This document shows positions 46,467-57,671 of a DNA stretch of 64,000 nucleotides, in pieces. The DNA comes from Ornithodoros turicata. Lineage: Eukaryota; Arthropoda; Arachnida; Ixodida; Argasidae. Within the stretch, counting starts at the first letter, position 1. Each line of letters starts with the position of its first letter. The stretch covers positions 197,726,403-197,790,402 of the forward strand of contig NC_088201.1 in assembly GCF_037126465.1 (NCBI RefSeq), read 5' to 3'. The position numbers and the translations under genes are program-made. The notes beneath the pieces were generated by a model that saw only the letters and a list, made by a program, of their open reading frames with translations, did not search any database and was not told the origin of the DNA.

Positions 46467-46887
46467 CGCTATAGCCCGCAAACAATCCTGTCCCTCAGGG
46501 ACTCGTCCAAAAATGCGCCGAAATTACAAGTTTCGGCAAGCTTCCGTAACGCTGCAGCAAAATCCTTAATGCTTTCGCCGTCTAGCTGAGTACGTCGGTG
46601 GAATTTCGCTCGTTCACCAATGATAGAAGGCTTCGGGGCGTAGTGCTCCTGCAGTAACTGCAGTATCTCATTAAACGTATTTTTCGAAGCAGCGTCCGGG
46701 CTTGTGAGGGACTTCAAAAGTGCTTATGTTTTTGGCCCGATAATGCTAACGACGGCGTCCACCTTGTGGTCATCCTCAATGCGGTTGACATTCAAATAGG
46801 ACTGAAGTCTTTTTCATACGCTGTCCAGTCACTAGTAGACTCATCAAAAGACTCCAGGAAACCTACTTGAGCAATGCGTGTTGCCAT
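46467..46887 (-). pseudogene. gag: Ty3/gypsy gag N-terminal region
   Basis: Minus-strand ATG at 46,887 reads 'MATRIAQVGFLESFDESTSDWTAYEK', breaks by a frameshift near 46,810, and resumes as 'LLKSLTSPDAASKNTFNEILQLLQEHYAPKPSIIGERAKFHRR' and 'SIKDFAAALRKLAETCNFG', typical of the retrotransposon gag (UBN2/Retrotrans_gag-like) region, to 'RDRIVCGL'. A stop codon near 46,467 separates it from the zinc-knuckle part. The start is supported by its position about 80 bp after the LTR and primer-binding site. Confidence 0.85.
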
Positions 46888-46947
46888 ACCTCTCGAAGTT
46901 GTTACTGTACTGCCCTATGAATTCTTTCCGGAGATGATGGGTCGTAC

Positions 46948-46966
46948 GTCCAGCTCGTCGCCAATA
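46948..46966 (-). promoter_or_regulatory. Primer-binding site of gypsy element
   Basis: On the minus strand TTGGCGACGAGCTGGACG follows the LTR end after two bases; the TGG start pairs with a tRNA CCA end. The tRNA species is not resolved. Confidence 0.6.
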
Positions 46967-47324
46967 TGTTGTGTCTAATCCACGAGACGGTGCGTAGCAC
47001 CAGAACGTGCTTTTATACTGCTCCTACCGAGCGCTCGACCCGGCAGCAGCATGAGTGAAGCACAGCCACCAAAAGACGCGCACACAGCAAAGCAGGCAGC
47101 TTATCTACCTTCTGCGCGGGGGGGGGGGGGGGCGTGGCACTTAACATACCTGTGCTAACTTTGACTGTTATCACACAACAGGGCATATGACATGCAGTTC
47201 CTTCAGGCCTTAACTTGACCTTTACTTGACTTTTTGGTGGTAGCTTCCCTGTGGGATAGGTTGCCTCCTTTTGTATACTGCATTCTGTACTTTTTTGTAG
47301 AAATAAACGCCTTGAACTCCCACA
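46967..47324 (-). repeat. 5' LTR of gypsy element
   Basis: The minus strand starts TGTGGGAGTT and ends GACACAACA, with a TATAAAA box near 47,010. It contains a run of about 18 C (G on the plus strand, 47,118-47,135). No second LTR is present to confirm the edges. Confidence 0.65.
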
Positions 47325-47462
47325 CTGTTTATTGTCCCTTGTTCGCTACTGTATAGCCTTATCATGACGTGTGAAGTGGCATTGTTCAGTTGAAAGTGCA
47401 GGGTGAGTATTATAGCTTCATCTGTGGCATGGAGCTGCTGTCGAACTGCATGTGAGCGTATA

Positions 47463-47672
47463 CGGGGTGTCTCTGTTTAGCCGCAACGGAGCGCTTCACA
47501 AAGAGAGCCATAAAAGAAAAACGAGCGCTGCTTCTGTGCTTCTTGAGTGAGAAACAGGTGCCGCTAATTATGTAGAACCTGTTTCTTACTCAAGTAGCAG
47601 AAAAGCAGCGGTAATTTTTCTTTCATCGCTCTCTTTGTGAAGCGCTCTGTTGGGCTAAACAAAGACACCCTG
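47463..47672. mobile_element. TA-flanked MITE, CGGGGTGTC ends
   Basis: 210 bp, almost entirely inverted repeat (GTGTCTCTGTTTAGCC... and complement), flanked by TA at 47,461 and 47,673. Same terminal type as 40,168-41,071 and 60,962-61,442. Confidence 0.88.
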
Positions 47673-50600
47673 TATATATAGCCGCAGGGAAGCGCTGCAG
47701 CATTCCATTACACCTTTTTTGAAAAGTGTAAAACATGCAAAACATCCATTACAAACAGTGTCAGTACGGCATTAAAGGAACTATGAAATTTCCCGAACCC
47801 CCATACTTTTTTTCGCTGGAAACTGTTCTTCCCGCCGAGAAACTAATATGCTACAAATTTTTCTGGACGAAATCGCTCCACTCTGTGAGGAGCGCTCTCT
47901 CGAAATGTTTGTTCCGCGTTCCTCCTCTCCCGCGCACGTTCTCCCGTCGATGGTGTAACTGTACGGACCGCCCTTCTGTTCCCCGTTACGTCACCGGTGT
48001 TGCGCAATGACAAGCAATGCTGCGAGCCCGCTGTGGCTGGCGCCGTCCAGTCGCACAGAAGGTCACAAGGTTTCTGGTCGCGTCTGAGGGTTGAAGTTGA
48101 AGCATTATGTTTTCTTGGTTGGAGGCGTTCGGATAGCACGCTACAACGAACAGCTTTTTGCGTGTGAATCCCACTTGAGCAGGCAAGTATGACATGTGAG
48201 CTGTACTTTTTCCTCGAATGTATTCGTCCTCTGCTCTGCGGCCGTTCACAGCAAGGAACTCAAGTACCTCCGTGGCTGTGAGAGTTTTGCTGACGAGTTA
48301 CGTGGGCCTCTAGCGATTCACCGCAACGTGTATTGGTTGTATCGCCGTCACCAATGGAAAGTGTCTGGTGCTTGCTTGGCGTTGCAGTTATATTTACGTC
48401 AGTTGCAGTTACGTTTACGTGTTGGCAATCTGACAACAAAGGAAGTGCGCTGTTAAGTGCGACTGTGATATTTGGAAGATGCCCCCTTTGTTGCTCGATT
48501 TGTTTGCACAAATTATCGTAAAAGACTGGGTGGCCTAATGTTTTGTTTTACTTTGTTTCGACTCGTGTTCTTCGTCATCATTACTATTATTATTCAAAGC
48601 AGCTTCGCGCCTTCAGGCGATTTTGATTTACTCTGCATTTATTGTTCTACAGATGGCTGTATTTCCTTCCGTCGAAGGACTTCTTGTTTGCCAAAGATTA
48701 TGTTCCATGCAAGAATTTATTTATGAGCACGTCACGTATTCTGTATTCAATGTTGAGCACGTCGTAAATCTGAACATTTAGCATTGCCAACCACCATGCC
48801 TACAAAACTCAGCTGTAGCGTATTGTGTAAGAGTATTCTGCACATCGTCACTGCACATCTGATAAGTGTTTGTCGTTTAACAAATTTATTGACCAACCAG
48901 GTTTCCAATACTGTGTAATACATCCCTAACCCTAAGACTAGGGGACACAATCGCACGACACCAGTTCGCCTGCTTCATGCCCTCTTATATTATTGTTACG
49001 TAAGCTTGAAGTCACCAGTTGAGGTAACTGGAAGGAAGCAAAAAAAAAACATTACTGACGTAGCACGCCCAATATTTTGCAATTAGAAAAACGACAAGTA
49101 ATTGGTACTATTTCAAGTAAACTGCTTGTTGGTCTTTTGCCGGAAATATGCCCTCTTTGTGAAAGAACTGTTCCATTTGCCACTGGGACAGAGTCCTCGC
49201 TATGCAGGCTCCTCCGAGGGTGTGGGCACACTTGTACGTGCGTCAAGGACGGGGGCATCAGGCTCAAACAGCTGAAATGTCGACATTTAGCTCAAATAGT
49301 ACAATAACTAAGACCTAACATCTACATATACACATTATATGCTATACATGCATAATATTTATTTTTAATGGAACACAGGATATGTTCTATTTTACACTGT
49401 CACACAGCTCATCTAACAACTGCATTGGCACCAGTGTTACCAGCAAATAAGGGCCGAAGTAGCTACACGGCCTTGCAGGATGCCCAGAGCAAGTTGAACT
49501 GGTTGAACACAGCAGTACACCGGTATGATAATGGTTGGTAGGGTTATTTTTTTGTAATGTGAAACAAAATGCAGAGTTGTAGCAGGAACAAAATCTCATG
49601 AGGACATAGTGCATCAAAGGTAGGTTCCTTTAATTTAGAGGTGACCTGCAGAGCACTTGCTGGAGTTGTCCTGGCATGTTACCCTGGTGAAAGACTTCAG
49701 CTGTCATACACATGGGCTGCCCTGATTTGAGAGAAGAAAATAACACAGTATACAACTCTAGTTTCGGTGAATGCAAATGATTTAATCTAACTGAGCAATG
49801 ATTATAAGTTAAGAAGTGTATACAAGTAAATGTCCCCCTCAATATCATATTTGTGCACATGATAAAGCAAACTGTAAATCAAATGACAAAAAAGGTAAAA
49901 AAAGAAAACTTGTGAACAATATACAGAGCCCGAATGGTAAGCAAGACAATGCATTAAAGAGGAATCTGGAAAGAGGGTGCACAGCATTTGTCTGCTGTGA
50001 ATAGTGGGTTACAATGGTCATACTGTCTCACCTAAGGGGTTTCAGGCTCCGCTGAGCCCGTGAACATGAAAGCAGCTGAGTGAAGAGAAAAGAACGGATA
50101 CGTATGTTCAACATATTACATAAATATTCTGTTGAAGTATGGTTTCTAAGATCATGGTAAACGAGGTGTACTTTTATCTACAGTGTACCACCTGAATTTA
50201 GGGACTAGATTAGGTAACTTCTGTTTTCTTTTTTTTACTCTCTCTGTGCCGTAAGCGGCGGCAAGGTTCACAGTCACGCAGATGAGAATTATCCCATTCA
50301 CGCAATCCTGAAATCTATGATAGCATTTGAACCACACGGACTGCCAGACCTTTGTTAGCCCCAATAACGAAAAATACACCTTTGCGCCGTTTAGGTGGAT
50401 GTTCTTTACCCGGTGCGGACAGGTTGCTACACCTTCATTCAGACGAGACTGAGCTCGTTATCCAGTACGTTGAAGAGATTCAGCGTACCCTTCGTAAATT
50501 CGATCATGCAAATGTCCACTAAAAACACGAGCAGTCGATGGCACCACATCGTCTTTCCACTACGGCGGTCCGATTGCTTCGTGGCATCAAAAGCTGTCCG

Positions 50601-50819
50601 TCTCGTCACTGGGAAACATGAGACATTGGATACCAGGCGAATATTGACGTAAATTAGGGCAACCAACTATCCAACATCGTCTCGGCATGTCGACGAAAAC
50701 GACAGGATACGACTGAGATAGACTGCGACCATCGCGCGGAAGCTGCCGTCATGGAGATTTCCACTCCCGATGAACGCATACGCGGGATCCAACGGCGCAT
50801 GCTTCTGGCGGGATCCTTC
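47673..50819. other. Non-coding; dispersed repeat start at ~47,777
   Basis: TTAAAGGAACTATGAAAT at about 47,773 resembles, inverted, the CATTTCATAGTCCCTTTAA at 51,969-51,987, so a dispersed repeat begins here. A Cys-rich frame at 49,077-49,307 ('CPLCERTVPFATG...CRLLRGCGHTCTC') is not recognisable. Otherwise nothing is supported. Confidence 0.4.
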
Positions 50820-50856
50820 GGCTCGGCAACACGTCACGATGACGTGTTGCCGAGCC
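50820..50856. repeat. Perfect 37-bp hairpin (17-bp arms, 3-nt loop)
   Basis: GGCTCGGCAACACGTCA at 50,820-50,836, loop CGA, exact complement at 50,840-50,856. It sits 14 bp before the TRIM. Confidence 0.92.
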
Positions 50857-50870
50857 GGCCGTGGTCCCGT

Positions 50871-51790
50871 TGTAGGGGAGGTGGTGTCCCTCTACATGAG
50901 TCCTGACCGGCGATGATGGAATGTCCCAGCGGGCAGATGGACGTGGCCTCAAGCTAGGACGGTGCCGGTAGAACTGGCTGCCAGGCGCAGTAGCGCGCGG
51001 CAGCAGAGGCGCGTCAACGTCGTCTTCCACGGGCCGCCACATCACTCCCCCCCTCAGACGCGGAGCGGTGCATGCGGTTGAGGTTCGCGTCGATACCATG
51101 AAGAGGAGAATGAGGACGACTCGTGGGTGGTGGACGATTGGAGACACGGCTTGCGATTGTGGCTGCTGATGCAGCAGCGGGATGGCGGGAACAAGGGCGC
51201 TGCGGTCCGGGCGGGTTCCAGAGATGAGTTGTGAGTGCTGAGTGGTTGGGTGCTTGAGTGCGTTGTGTGGCGTTGAGTTGCTGCGTTGCTTGTTGCTGAG
51301 GGAGTGGGTTGAGTGATCGTTGTTGAGAGCTGTTTGTTGCTGATTGTGTTGAGTTGCTGAGTGGGCGACAGTACCGCGACCGGTACGACAGCGTGAAGGC
51401 CGGTTGCCGCCAGAGAAGTGCCGGGGAGGACCATCGCGAAGCAGGTGGAGGCCGTAGACTGAGCATGCTGTGGTCTCCCTGCGGGTCCCCGGTGGAACAG
51501 TGGTCCCGGTGCGCCTTGCCTGCTAGAGGATGGTTCGCTGCTGGTTTGCCGACGAAAAATTTAGGATGTTGAATGGCCGAATTGCGCCGAACATGATGTT
51601 CGTTGTTCGGGTCACCAAATGTAGGGGAGGTGGTGTCCCTCTACATGAGTCCTGACCGGCGATGATGGAATGTCCCAGCGGGCAGATGGACGTGGCCTCA
51701 AGCTAGGACGGTGCCGGTAGAACTGGCTGCCAGGCGCAGTAGCGCGCGGCAGCAGAGGCGCGTCAACGTCGTCTTCCACGGGCCGCCACA
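50871..51790 (-). mobile_element. TRIM-type miniature LTR element, 920 bp
   Basis: Two identical 171-bp LTRs (50,871-51,041 and 51,620-51,790; TGTAGGGG...GCCACA) flank 578 bp. On the minus strand the upstream LTR is followed by TTTGGTGACCCGAACAACG (primer-binding site, 51,601-51,619), and a polypurine tract (GAGGGGGGGAG, complement near 51,044-51,056) precedes the other LTR. The TSD is CCGT on both sides (50,867-50,870; 51,791-51,794). The interior is low-complexity TTGAG/GCTGAG-rich with no gag or pol. LTR identity suggests recent insertion. Confidence 0.95.
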
Positions 51791-51794
51791 CCGT

Positions 51795-51987
51795 CAAGTT
51801 GCCCGCTGTGTCTCCGCTCGACAGCTCGCCACGGCGCGGCGCCAGCTATCCTCCCTTCGCCGCTCCGTTTAAATTCGCTCCCGAGAATACTCCTCGCGTG
51901 ATGAAGGTAAAAGTTTGGTTCTAGACTCGGAAAAAGGTTTTCTTTCTGATGAAAACGAGAAAAAATCATTTCATAGTCCCTTTAAAA
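51795..51987 (-). repeat. Dispersed repeat beginning TTAAAGGGACTATGAAAT
   Basis: The minus-strand start resembles the repeat at about 47,773. The TRIM is inserted within or beside its GC-rich part. The TTAA-like terminus hints at a piggyBac-type miniature element, but no matching second end is seen. Confidence 0.4.
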
Positions 51988-52500
51988 AGTGTATTTTATG
52001 TTACGGCTTTGTAAAGGTGTTTTTTGCACAATACACATTTTTAAAAGGGTGCTACAGTTTACGGTGTAAAAAATAGTGTCACCCATAGCACAAAAAGGTG
52101 TAAGCGATTTATACCCAAAAAGGTGTTTTTGAATTTGCTCTGTACAATGTCACTTTTGACGTTACGACTAGGGTGTTACAGTTTATACGGTGTAAAAATG
52201 GGTGCCACCCATAGGACAAAAAAATGTAAGCGGTTTATCCCTCATGAAAACTGTAATTGAATTTCTGTTGAAACTCTATTGAGTTTGCTCAACACACGAT
52301 GTAGAATTTGTGTTGAAAGTCATTTGAATTTCTGTTGCTAAACCTATTGAATTCCTGTTGAGAGGTGTTGAAAAGTGGCCACCGCGTTCTTACAGAATTT
52401 CTGTTGAGTTCCAGTTGTGAGAATTTCTGCTGATTTTCTGTTGAAGTCATGTTGAAAAGCAACATGCGCTGTGATTATTCAGAATGTGTTGAGTTTCTAA
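51988..52500. repeat. Degenerate minisatellites
   Basis: Two ~120-bp units (about 52,045 and 52,165) share ACGGTGTAAAAA, CACCCATAG-ACAAAAA and GTAAGCG-TTTAT. Then about 250 bp of reiterated GAATTTCTGTTGA-like words. Confidence 0.7.
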
Positions 52501-52615
52501 AGATTTTGTATTGTGTGTTCGTACTTGAAAACAATATGGGACAGATCGCATAAAAGAGGCACTATGAGCCCTACCTCTCACCAATGTCGTAGACAGGTAG
52601 AAATCCGCTAGGGAA

Positions 52616-52789
52616 GTAAGAAGGGAGTTGCCTCAGGACGAGAGCCGCCAATATTTCGAACAAAGACTGTTCTTCTTCTGGGCACTGTCTTCATCATTGG
52701 CGTGGTATATGATGAGGACAGTGCCCAGAAGCAGAACAGTCTCTGCTCGAAATATCGGTGGCTCCCGTCCTGAGGCAACTCCCTTCTTA
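52616..52789. repeat. 174-bp hairpin
   Basis: Arms of about 80 bp with scattered mismatches (GTAAGAAGGGAGTTGCCTCA... and complement), loop near 52,700. No coding. Architecture similar to the hairpins at 13,804 and 62,470. Confidence 0.85.
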
Positions 52790-53061
52790 CCAATCTCTAG
52801 TTTCATAGCCAAGTACAGAACTCGAGATAAGGCGGAAATGTGGAGTGTGGTACGATCACTTTATTTCCCTTGCAAGTATAGTGAGGCCAGACTGTTTTTT
52901 ATATATGCGGCACCTGCCGCTGGGTACCTGCTGCACGTATAGGCTGCAAAAGAATAGAAAGACAAGTAGTTATTATAGCATATATAGAACTTTATGAACT
53001 CAAGGGACTCACTGCAAAAAATACTGTGCCTCAACCTGTATCAAAATATTTCCTCAGACAT

Positions 53062-53235
53062 GGGTCGTTCCACGCGAGATGGTCCAAGGTGGTAGCCTGC
53101 CCATCTTCAATACTTAAAAAAAAAGTAATACAGAGCTGTAGCAAGTCACGTCACAGGATTGGTTCTGAAAGGCGCAACATGAAAAATATTGTGAGTGATT
53201 TGGGGGAGGACCCAAAAGTTTGTAGTGAGGAAGCA
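53062..53235. repeat. GGGTCGTTCCA-type element fragment
   Basis: Starts GGGTCGTTCCACGCGA and shares the downstream block GAGGACCCAAAAGTTTG with 63,453-63,620, in the same orientation. The ends belong to the same terminal type as the foldback at 58,285. Confidence 0.6.
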
Positions 53236-54037
53236 TATCTTGTGTTTTCTTCATTGATGTACACCTGCTTTGTCTCATTAACTATACAATGGATTTTGTA
53301 TATAATTGGAAGATTGAATACTTACCCTAACTGACTTATCTACAGTGCCTCCCTCAATCTTTAATGACATGTCAAAACTACAATTCCTCCACTGTTACAT
53401 TTTATTTTTTTCATGCATTTTTCACGCATTTTGTGGCCAAAATGAACGTGGTACTTTTCCCGTTAGAAGCGCTTCAAAAGAAAGGACAGGTGCGAGCTTC
53501 TCCTGCTGTCTCCTTGGATGCCACCAATCTTTGCTTCCGGGGGATCTCTCCGGCGGGATCCAGGGGATTTGTTTCCGCCAAAGACGGCTGTTTTCACTGT
53601 GTTTTTCTTCTAAACGGTAGCGCTGTGTGAACTCATTTTCCTTGTATTATATTACCTGAAACACAGAGTTTCACTGGAGAGCAAGTTGCTTTTTTCTTCA
53701 TTTTGGTGCCCCTTTAAAAACATGGTGCATAAAGGAATTGATGGAAAGGATTTTACGTCCCACTGCACTTAATGTAAGTTCCCTAAAAGTTTGTTTCAGT
53801 ATAGGCTCCAACAAGTGGGGCACCCAAGCAGTTCCCCCAGCAGAGAGTACCTCCATAGGTAGCTTTCCTGCTTCATGTCAATATGGGTCTCCCCCACCTC
53901 CACTCAGGCAGGAGGGGCACGCACTTAATTGGTCACGCACTGCAAAATGTGTACAAACGGTGCTGCAATGTTGTTGTAGTGTTGTGTACACGTTGCTCGA
54001 TTGTTACACATGAATGTTGGAAATGAAGTTAAAGTCT
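53236..54037. other. No gene recognised
   Basis: Contains a probable dispersed repeat ending CCCCTTTAA at about 53,717. No supported gene. Confidence 0.35.
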
Positions 54038-56641
54038 GTGGAACTTTCGCCTTTTCGAAGATGTGGAACTTTCGCCTTTTCACGATAAAGATTGTTTCCG
54101 AGCTTCTGATTTCGCGTAGATCTGTGCGTTGATATCTACGCTCCTTATCTGTGTCCCCTTACCTGTTTTGTTGACGGTTTCCCTTCTAGAGAGAGCTGTG
54201 GGCGGGGTTTGTTGGTTTAAAAGGAGCACTCGGTTACCGAGCGGGGTCTTCAGATTGTTGCGTTCAAGGCTGGGGCTGCCTTTTGGTGTTCGCCGGGCGG
54301 TTGGGTGCGGATACCTGGCTTCCGTTGAAAGGTGTGAGAATAAACTGAGTCTGGCCGACTTGGTATGTGCGGTGCATTTGGTACTCCGGTAGCGAGCGGG
54401 TGGTGCGGCCCTGGGAGTGGAAATTGCCGGCCCTGGGCGGGCCGTGAGGCGATTCCCACAATTGGCGCTCCAACGTGGGGCCAGTAGCCACCAACCTCGC
54501 TGGAGTATGCACCAGCATGAGCCATGTCGGTTTGAGGCAAGACAGTTTTATAGTGCCACCATCCCACCCTCACGTCTAGGCCGAGCAGAAGGCGTTTTGT
54601 AATGGCCGTTTTTACCGCCCTATCCCGCCGTCACGCATGACTGGCTTGCTTTTTAGGTTGCCTAAACTGCCGCAACCACGTTTGCTCCTAGGTCTCCGTC
54701 TCAGCACAGCAGGCTGCGTAGGCTTACCGAGGGAGACTGCAGACCGACTCACGTAGTCTACGTCTGGGAACCTGTTCAGGGACTCCCATTTATATAGTTC
54801 GGATCCTAGTGGTCTTTGAGCGTACAGGTCAGTCCCGTTTCCGCCGGAGCAGGCGTAAGAGCTGCATGACGCATGTTCGACTGGGAGAAGCCTAAATAGT
54901 TATTTGTCGAGTGTTCTTTCCGACACTCGAAACGCCTCAGCCCCGTCGGTTACTAGCAGTAGCCCGGAACGTTTCAAAACATGCTTAATCAGCTGTTTTC
55001 GGAGCAGGCGACTCTTTCGCACCCTTCGTTTTATCTGACCTGAGTTATCTGTAAATGTAACGCCACCGTCCAAATTATCAGCAGAGTGCCTCTGCCCCGG
55101 TTGGTGTTCAGGAGACTTGCATTCTCGGCTTATCGCTTACAGTCATTCATCGCGCCAGATCGCCTTCCGGCCGGTCTCGGTGCTGTTGCGTGCTACATTT
55201 TTCCCGTACCTTACGCACCGTGCTCTGCAAATGACGCACGTAAGTTATTACAGCGGCCACTATTCCATAGTGCTCACGCGTGTAACAGTAAAGCCACAGT
55301 CACTAGTTCCTAGTGCACTCGAACCGGCTTTCCTATGTACCCCTATCGTGTGCTTCCCGTTTCCACGGCTGCTTATCACGATCGCTGGAGAGCTGGACAG
55401 ACCCTCCCGGCCAGAAGATATATACCTTCTGACTACTATCTGGCTGTTTTTTCTTTTTAGAAATGTCCCGTTCAGGTCTTTCCAGGCGTCAAGGGCGTCG
55501 TGCAAGCGGCCGTCCCGAGTCCTCTCTTCGACCCAGCACCTCCCGACCAACAGATGTCTTTCGACAGCGGGCCTGTTGTCGCTCTGTCGCGACTTCGACG
55601 GTCGTGCATCTTGGCCAGCCACTTTCTTGGGCATCACGTTCTAGGTGGACATCTCAACCCAGACCTCTCCGTGGCGCACAACCATCTTCGGTACCGGCAC
55701 CGTTCCGCGTTGTAACTTTAGAAGACCGACACCCCTCGGATCCTCTGCAGCCGTACACGGAGGAAGAGCGTCAAGCCCTCTGCCCACGATGTGGTGTCCC
55801 CATGATTCATCGTAGTGCTCACCTGCGAGGCCCTCTGCACCGGGCCAGAGTGGAGGTGGCGCGGACGGCGAGGGTAACCCAGTCCGATGTGGCAGCAGCC
55901 CTTCTAGTCATTCAGCGCCAACGGCCGGAGCTCCTTCGTGGTTGGGAATCACGATCTTTGCCGCCCGCATCGTCTCGCGACGACTTCTTCCGAAGAGCGG
56001 AGTCTCCTCGCGCACCGCCGTCAACATCGCAGGACAGCCTCATCGACCTCAATGACGACGAAATGCTTTGAGTTTGTGAATCTACAAGCCTAGGACTGCC
56101 ACCCGAACTGTGTCCCGAGCGTTTAGTTTTGTGCCCGACGTTTTGGGCGTTTTTTCTCTCGCCTTGCAGACGTGTAACGTTACGGTTTTTGTGCCCTTTT
56201 TTTGTGAGGGGGGAAGATGTGGAACTTTCGCCTTTTCGAAGATGTGGAACTTTCGCCTTTTCACGATAAAGATTGTTTCCGAGCTTCTGATTTCGCGTAG
56301 ATCTGTGCGTTGATATCTACGCTCCTTATCTGTGTCCCCTTACCTGTTTTGTTGACGGTTTCCCTTCTAGAGAGAGCTGTGGGCGGGGTTTGTTGGTTTA
56401 AAAGGAGCACTCGGTTACCGAGCGGGGTCTTCAGATTGTTGCGTTCAAGGCTGGGGCTGCCTTTTGGTGTTCGCCGGGCGGTTGGGTGCGGATACCTGGC
56501 TTCCGTTGAAAGGTATGAGAATAAACTGAGTCTGGCCGACTTGGTCTGTGCGGTGCATTTGGTACTCCGGTAGCGAGCGGGTGGTGCGGCCCTGGGAGTG
56601 GAAATTGCCGGCCCTGGGCGGCCCGTGAGGCGATTCCCACA
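54038..56641 (+). mobile_element. Complete non-autonomous LTR retrotransposon, 2.6 kb
   Basis: Direct LTRs 54,038-54,460 and 56,218-56,641 (TGTGGAACTTTCG...GATTCCCACA) differ at only a few positions. They have a TTTAAAA box near 54,218 and AATAAA at 54,339. The primer-binding site TTGGCGCTCCAACGTGGGG follows LTR 1. The polypurine tract GAGGGGGGAAGA (56,206-56,217) precedes LTR 2. The TSD AGTC is at 54,034-54,037 and 56,642-56,645. The interior has one credible ORF (55,463-56,071) and no protease, RT or integrase, so it must be mobilised in trans. Confidence 0.95.
55463..56071 (+). CDS. ORF3-like protein of LTR element (202 aa)
   Basis: An intact ORF. The N-terminal ~75 residues are Arg/Ser-rich ('MSRSGLSRRQGRRASGRP'), then 'VPAPFRVVTLEDRHPSDPLQPYTEEERQALCPRCGVPMIHRSAHLRGPLHRARVE' with a CxxC and His cluster, then 'QRQRPELLRGW' and an acidic C-terminus 'SLIDLNDDEML'. 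It is collinear with the third ORF of the gypsy element at 8327-8922. The ATG sits two bases after a strong acceptor (TTTTTTCTTTTTAG, 55,447-55,460); a GTAAGT donor candidate is at 55,240. This suggests expression from a spliced mRNA. No membrane segment, so not an obvious envelope protein. Function unknown; nucleic-acid binding is inferred only from composition. Confidence 0.8.
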   Translation: MSRSGLSRRQGRRASGRPESSLRPSTSRPTDVFRQRACCRSVATSTVVHLGQPLSWASRSRWTSQPRPLRGAQPSSVPAPFRVVTLEDRHPSDPLQPYTEEERQALCPRCGVPMIHRSAHLRGPLHRARVEVARTARVTQSDVAAALLVIQRQRPELLRGWESRSLPPASSRDDFFRRAESPRAPPSTSQDSLIDLNDDEML

Positions 56642-56645
56642 AGTC

Positions 56646-57097
56646 GTGTACATTAGCGACGTTTGGGCAACTTTCCAATATGCATTTATGAAGTGTTGCC
56701 ATACCATTCGGTGTTACCTGGGGTGTGTTCAAGAAATATCGATGTAACTCTTTACAGTGTTGTAGGAACGTTACATAACTGTTGCCTAAATGTTGTTTTC
56801 TGTCAAAGAAATATGGCTGTAACACTGTCGTAGTGTAGTGAAAACATTACCAAAATGAAAAAAATGGCTAGGAAGGAAGCGAGCTGGTGAAGACGATGCA
56901 TAATGTAAAACCCCGAGACTAGGGAACACGAAGGGACAGACACAACACACTTCGTGTTGTGTCTGCCGCCCAAATGCCCAAATACTAACGCAATATTGTG
57001 CGTGTTGCACAATATTGGTGTAACGGAGTCACGATATTGTGGAAACATGATAGAAGTGTTGCCTCAATACTGTTAAGTGAAGCAGAGGAGAGAGAGG
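56646..57097. other. Degenerate TGTTGCAACATTG-like repeats
   Basis: Reiterated GTGTTG/AACATT words continue the sequence left of the LTR element (53,960-54,030), so this is one low-complexity tract interrupted by the insertion. Confidence 0.5.
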
Positions 57098-57671
57098 TGT
57101 AGCGACGATATTGACTAGAGGCATATCATGCACATTCTCGTTCTCTCATTAAACCATTGTCATCATGACGCTGCGCTGCTCATAACATTTGGGTGGGGGT
57201 GCTGGCTGGTCCCTACGGAACTGTTGCATCGGCACCCCAGCATCGGCATCGGCACCCCAGCCCCGACCTGTCGACAAACCTATGACACAGATGATTACCC
57301 GACTTGACCATAAGCCCCTTAGCCCTAGCCCCGATTCGTACCGACGCCCGTGACAGCAGCACCTCGTGATGGCTGAGGTCCCACCCTTGGAACATCAACT
57401 TTCCATAAAGCAGCACAGCGTCCCCCAGCGCCCCATCGTACGCCGAACATCATTGCTTGCCTTGTGCCTTATCACCCGTGTCGCTATTGCTCACCACGTC
57501 GGACTAAATCGTCCACCTCGCCCCTATCCTTCAACTCGTCAGCATCCACGTCATCAACGTCACCTTCCACGACGGTGGCAGTGGAGCGACGACAATGACT
57601 AGAGACATATCACGTGCATTCTCATTATCTCATTAAACCAATGTCATCATGACACTGCGGTGCTCGTAACA
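57098..57671. mobile_element. Miniature element with 90-bp direct terminal repeats
   Basis: 57,098-57,187 and 57,582-57,671 are diverged direct repeats (about 85% by eye) ending CATAACA/CGTAACA. The 394-bp interior is C-rich. It looks like an old TRIM or SMART-type LTR derivative; TTTGGGTGGGGG follows the first repeat where a primer-binding site would be. No clear TSD. Confidence 0.6.

Noticed and set aside
48921..48960. Telomere-like CCTAACCCTAAG
   Set aside because: Only a fragment of two imperfect units; no array.
49077..49307. Cys-rich frame resembling a zinc-binding protein
   Set aside because: The cysteine spacing fits no family I know; 76 codons, no flanking splice signals checked with confidence.
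51014..51466. 150-codon Ser/Thr/Gln-rich frame in the TRIM, sense orientation
   Set aside because: Produced by the TTGAG/GCTGAG low-complexity interior and open in two overlapping frames; no gag motif.
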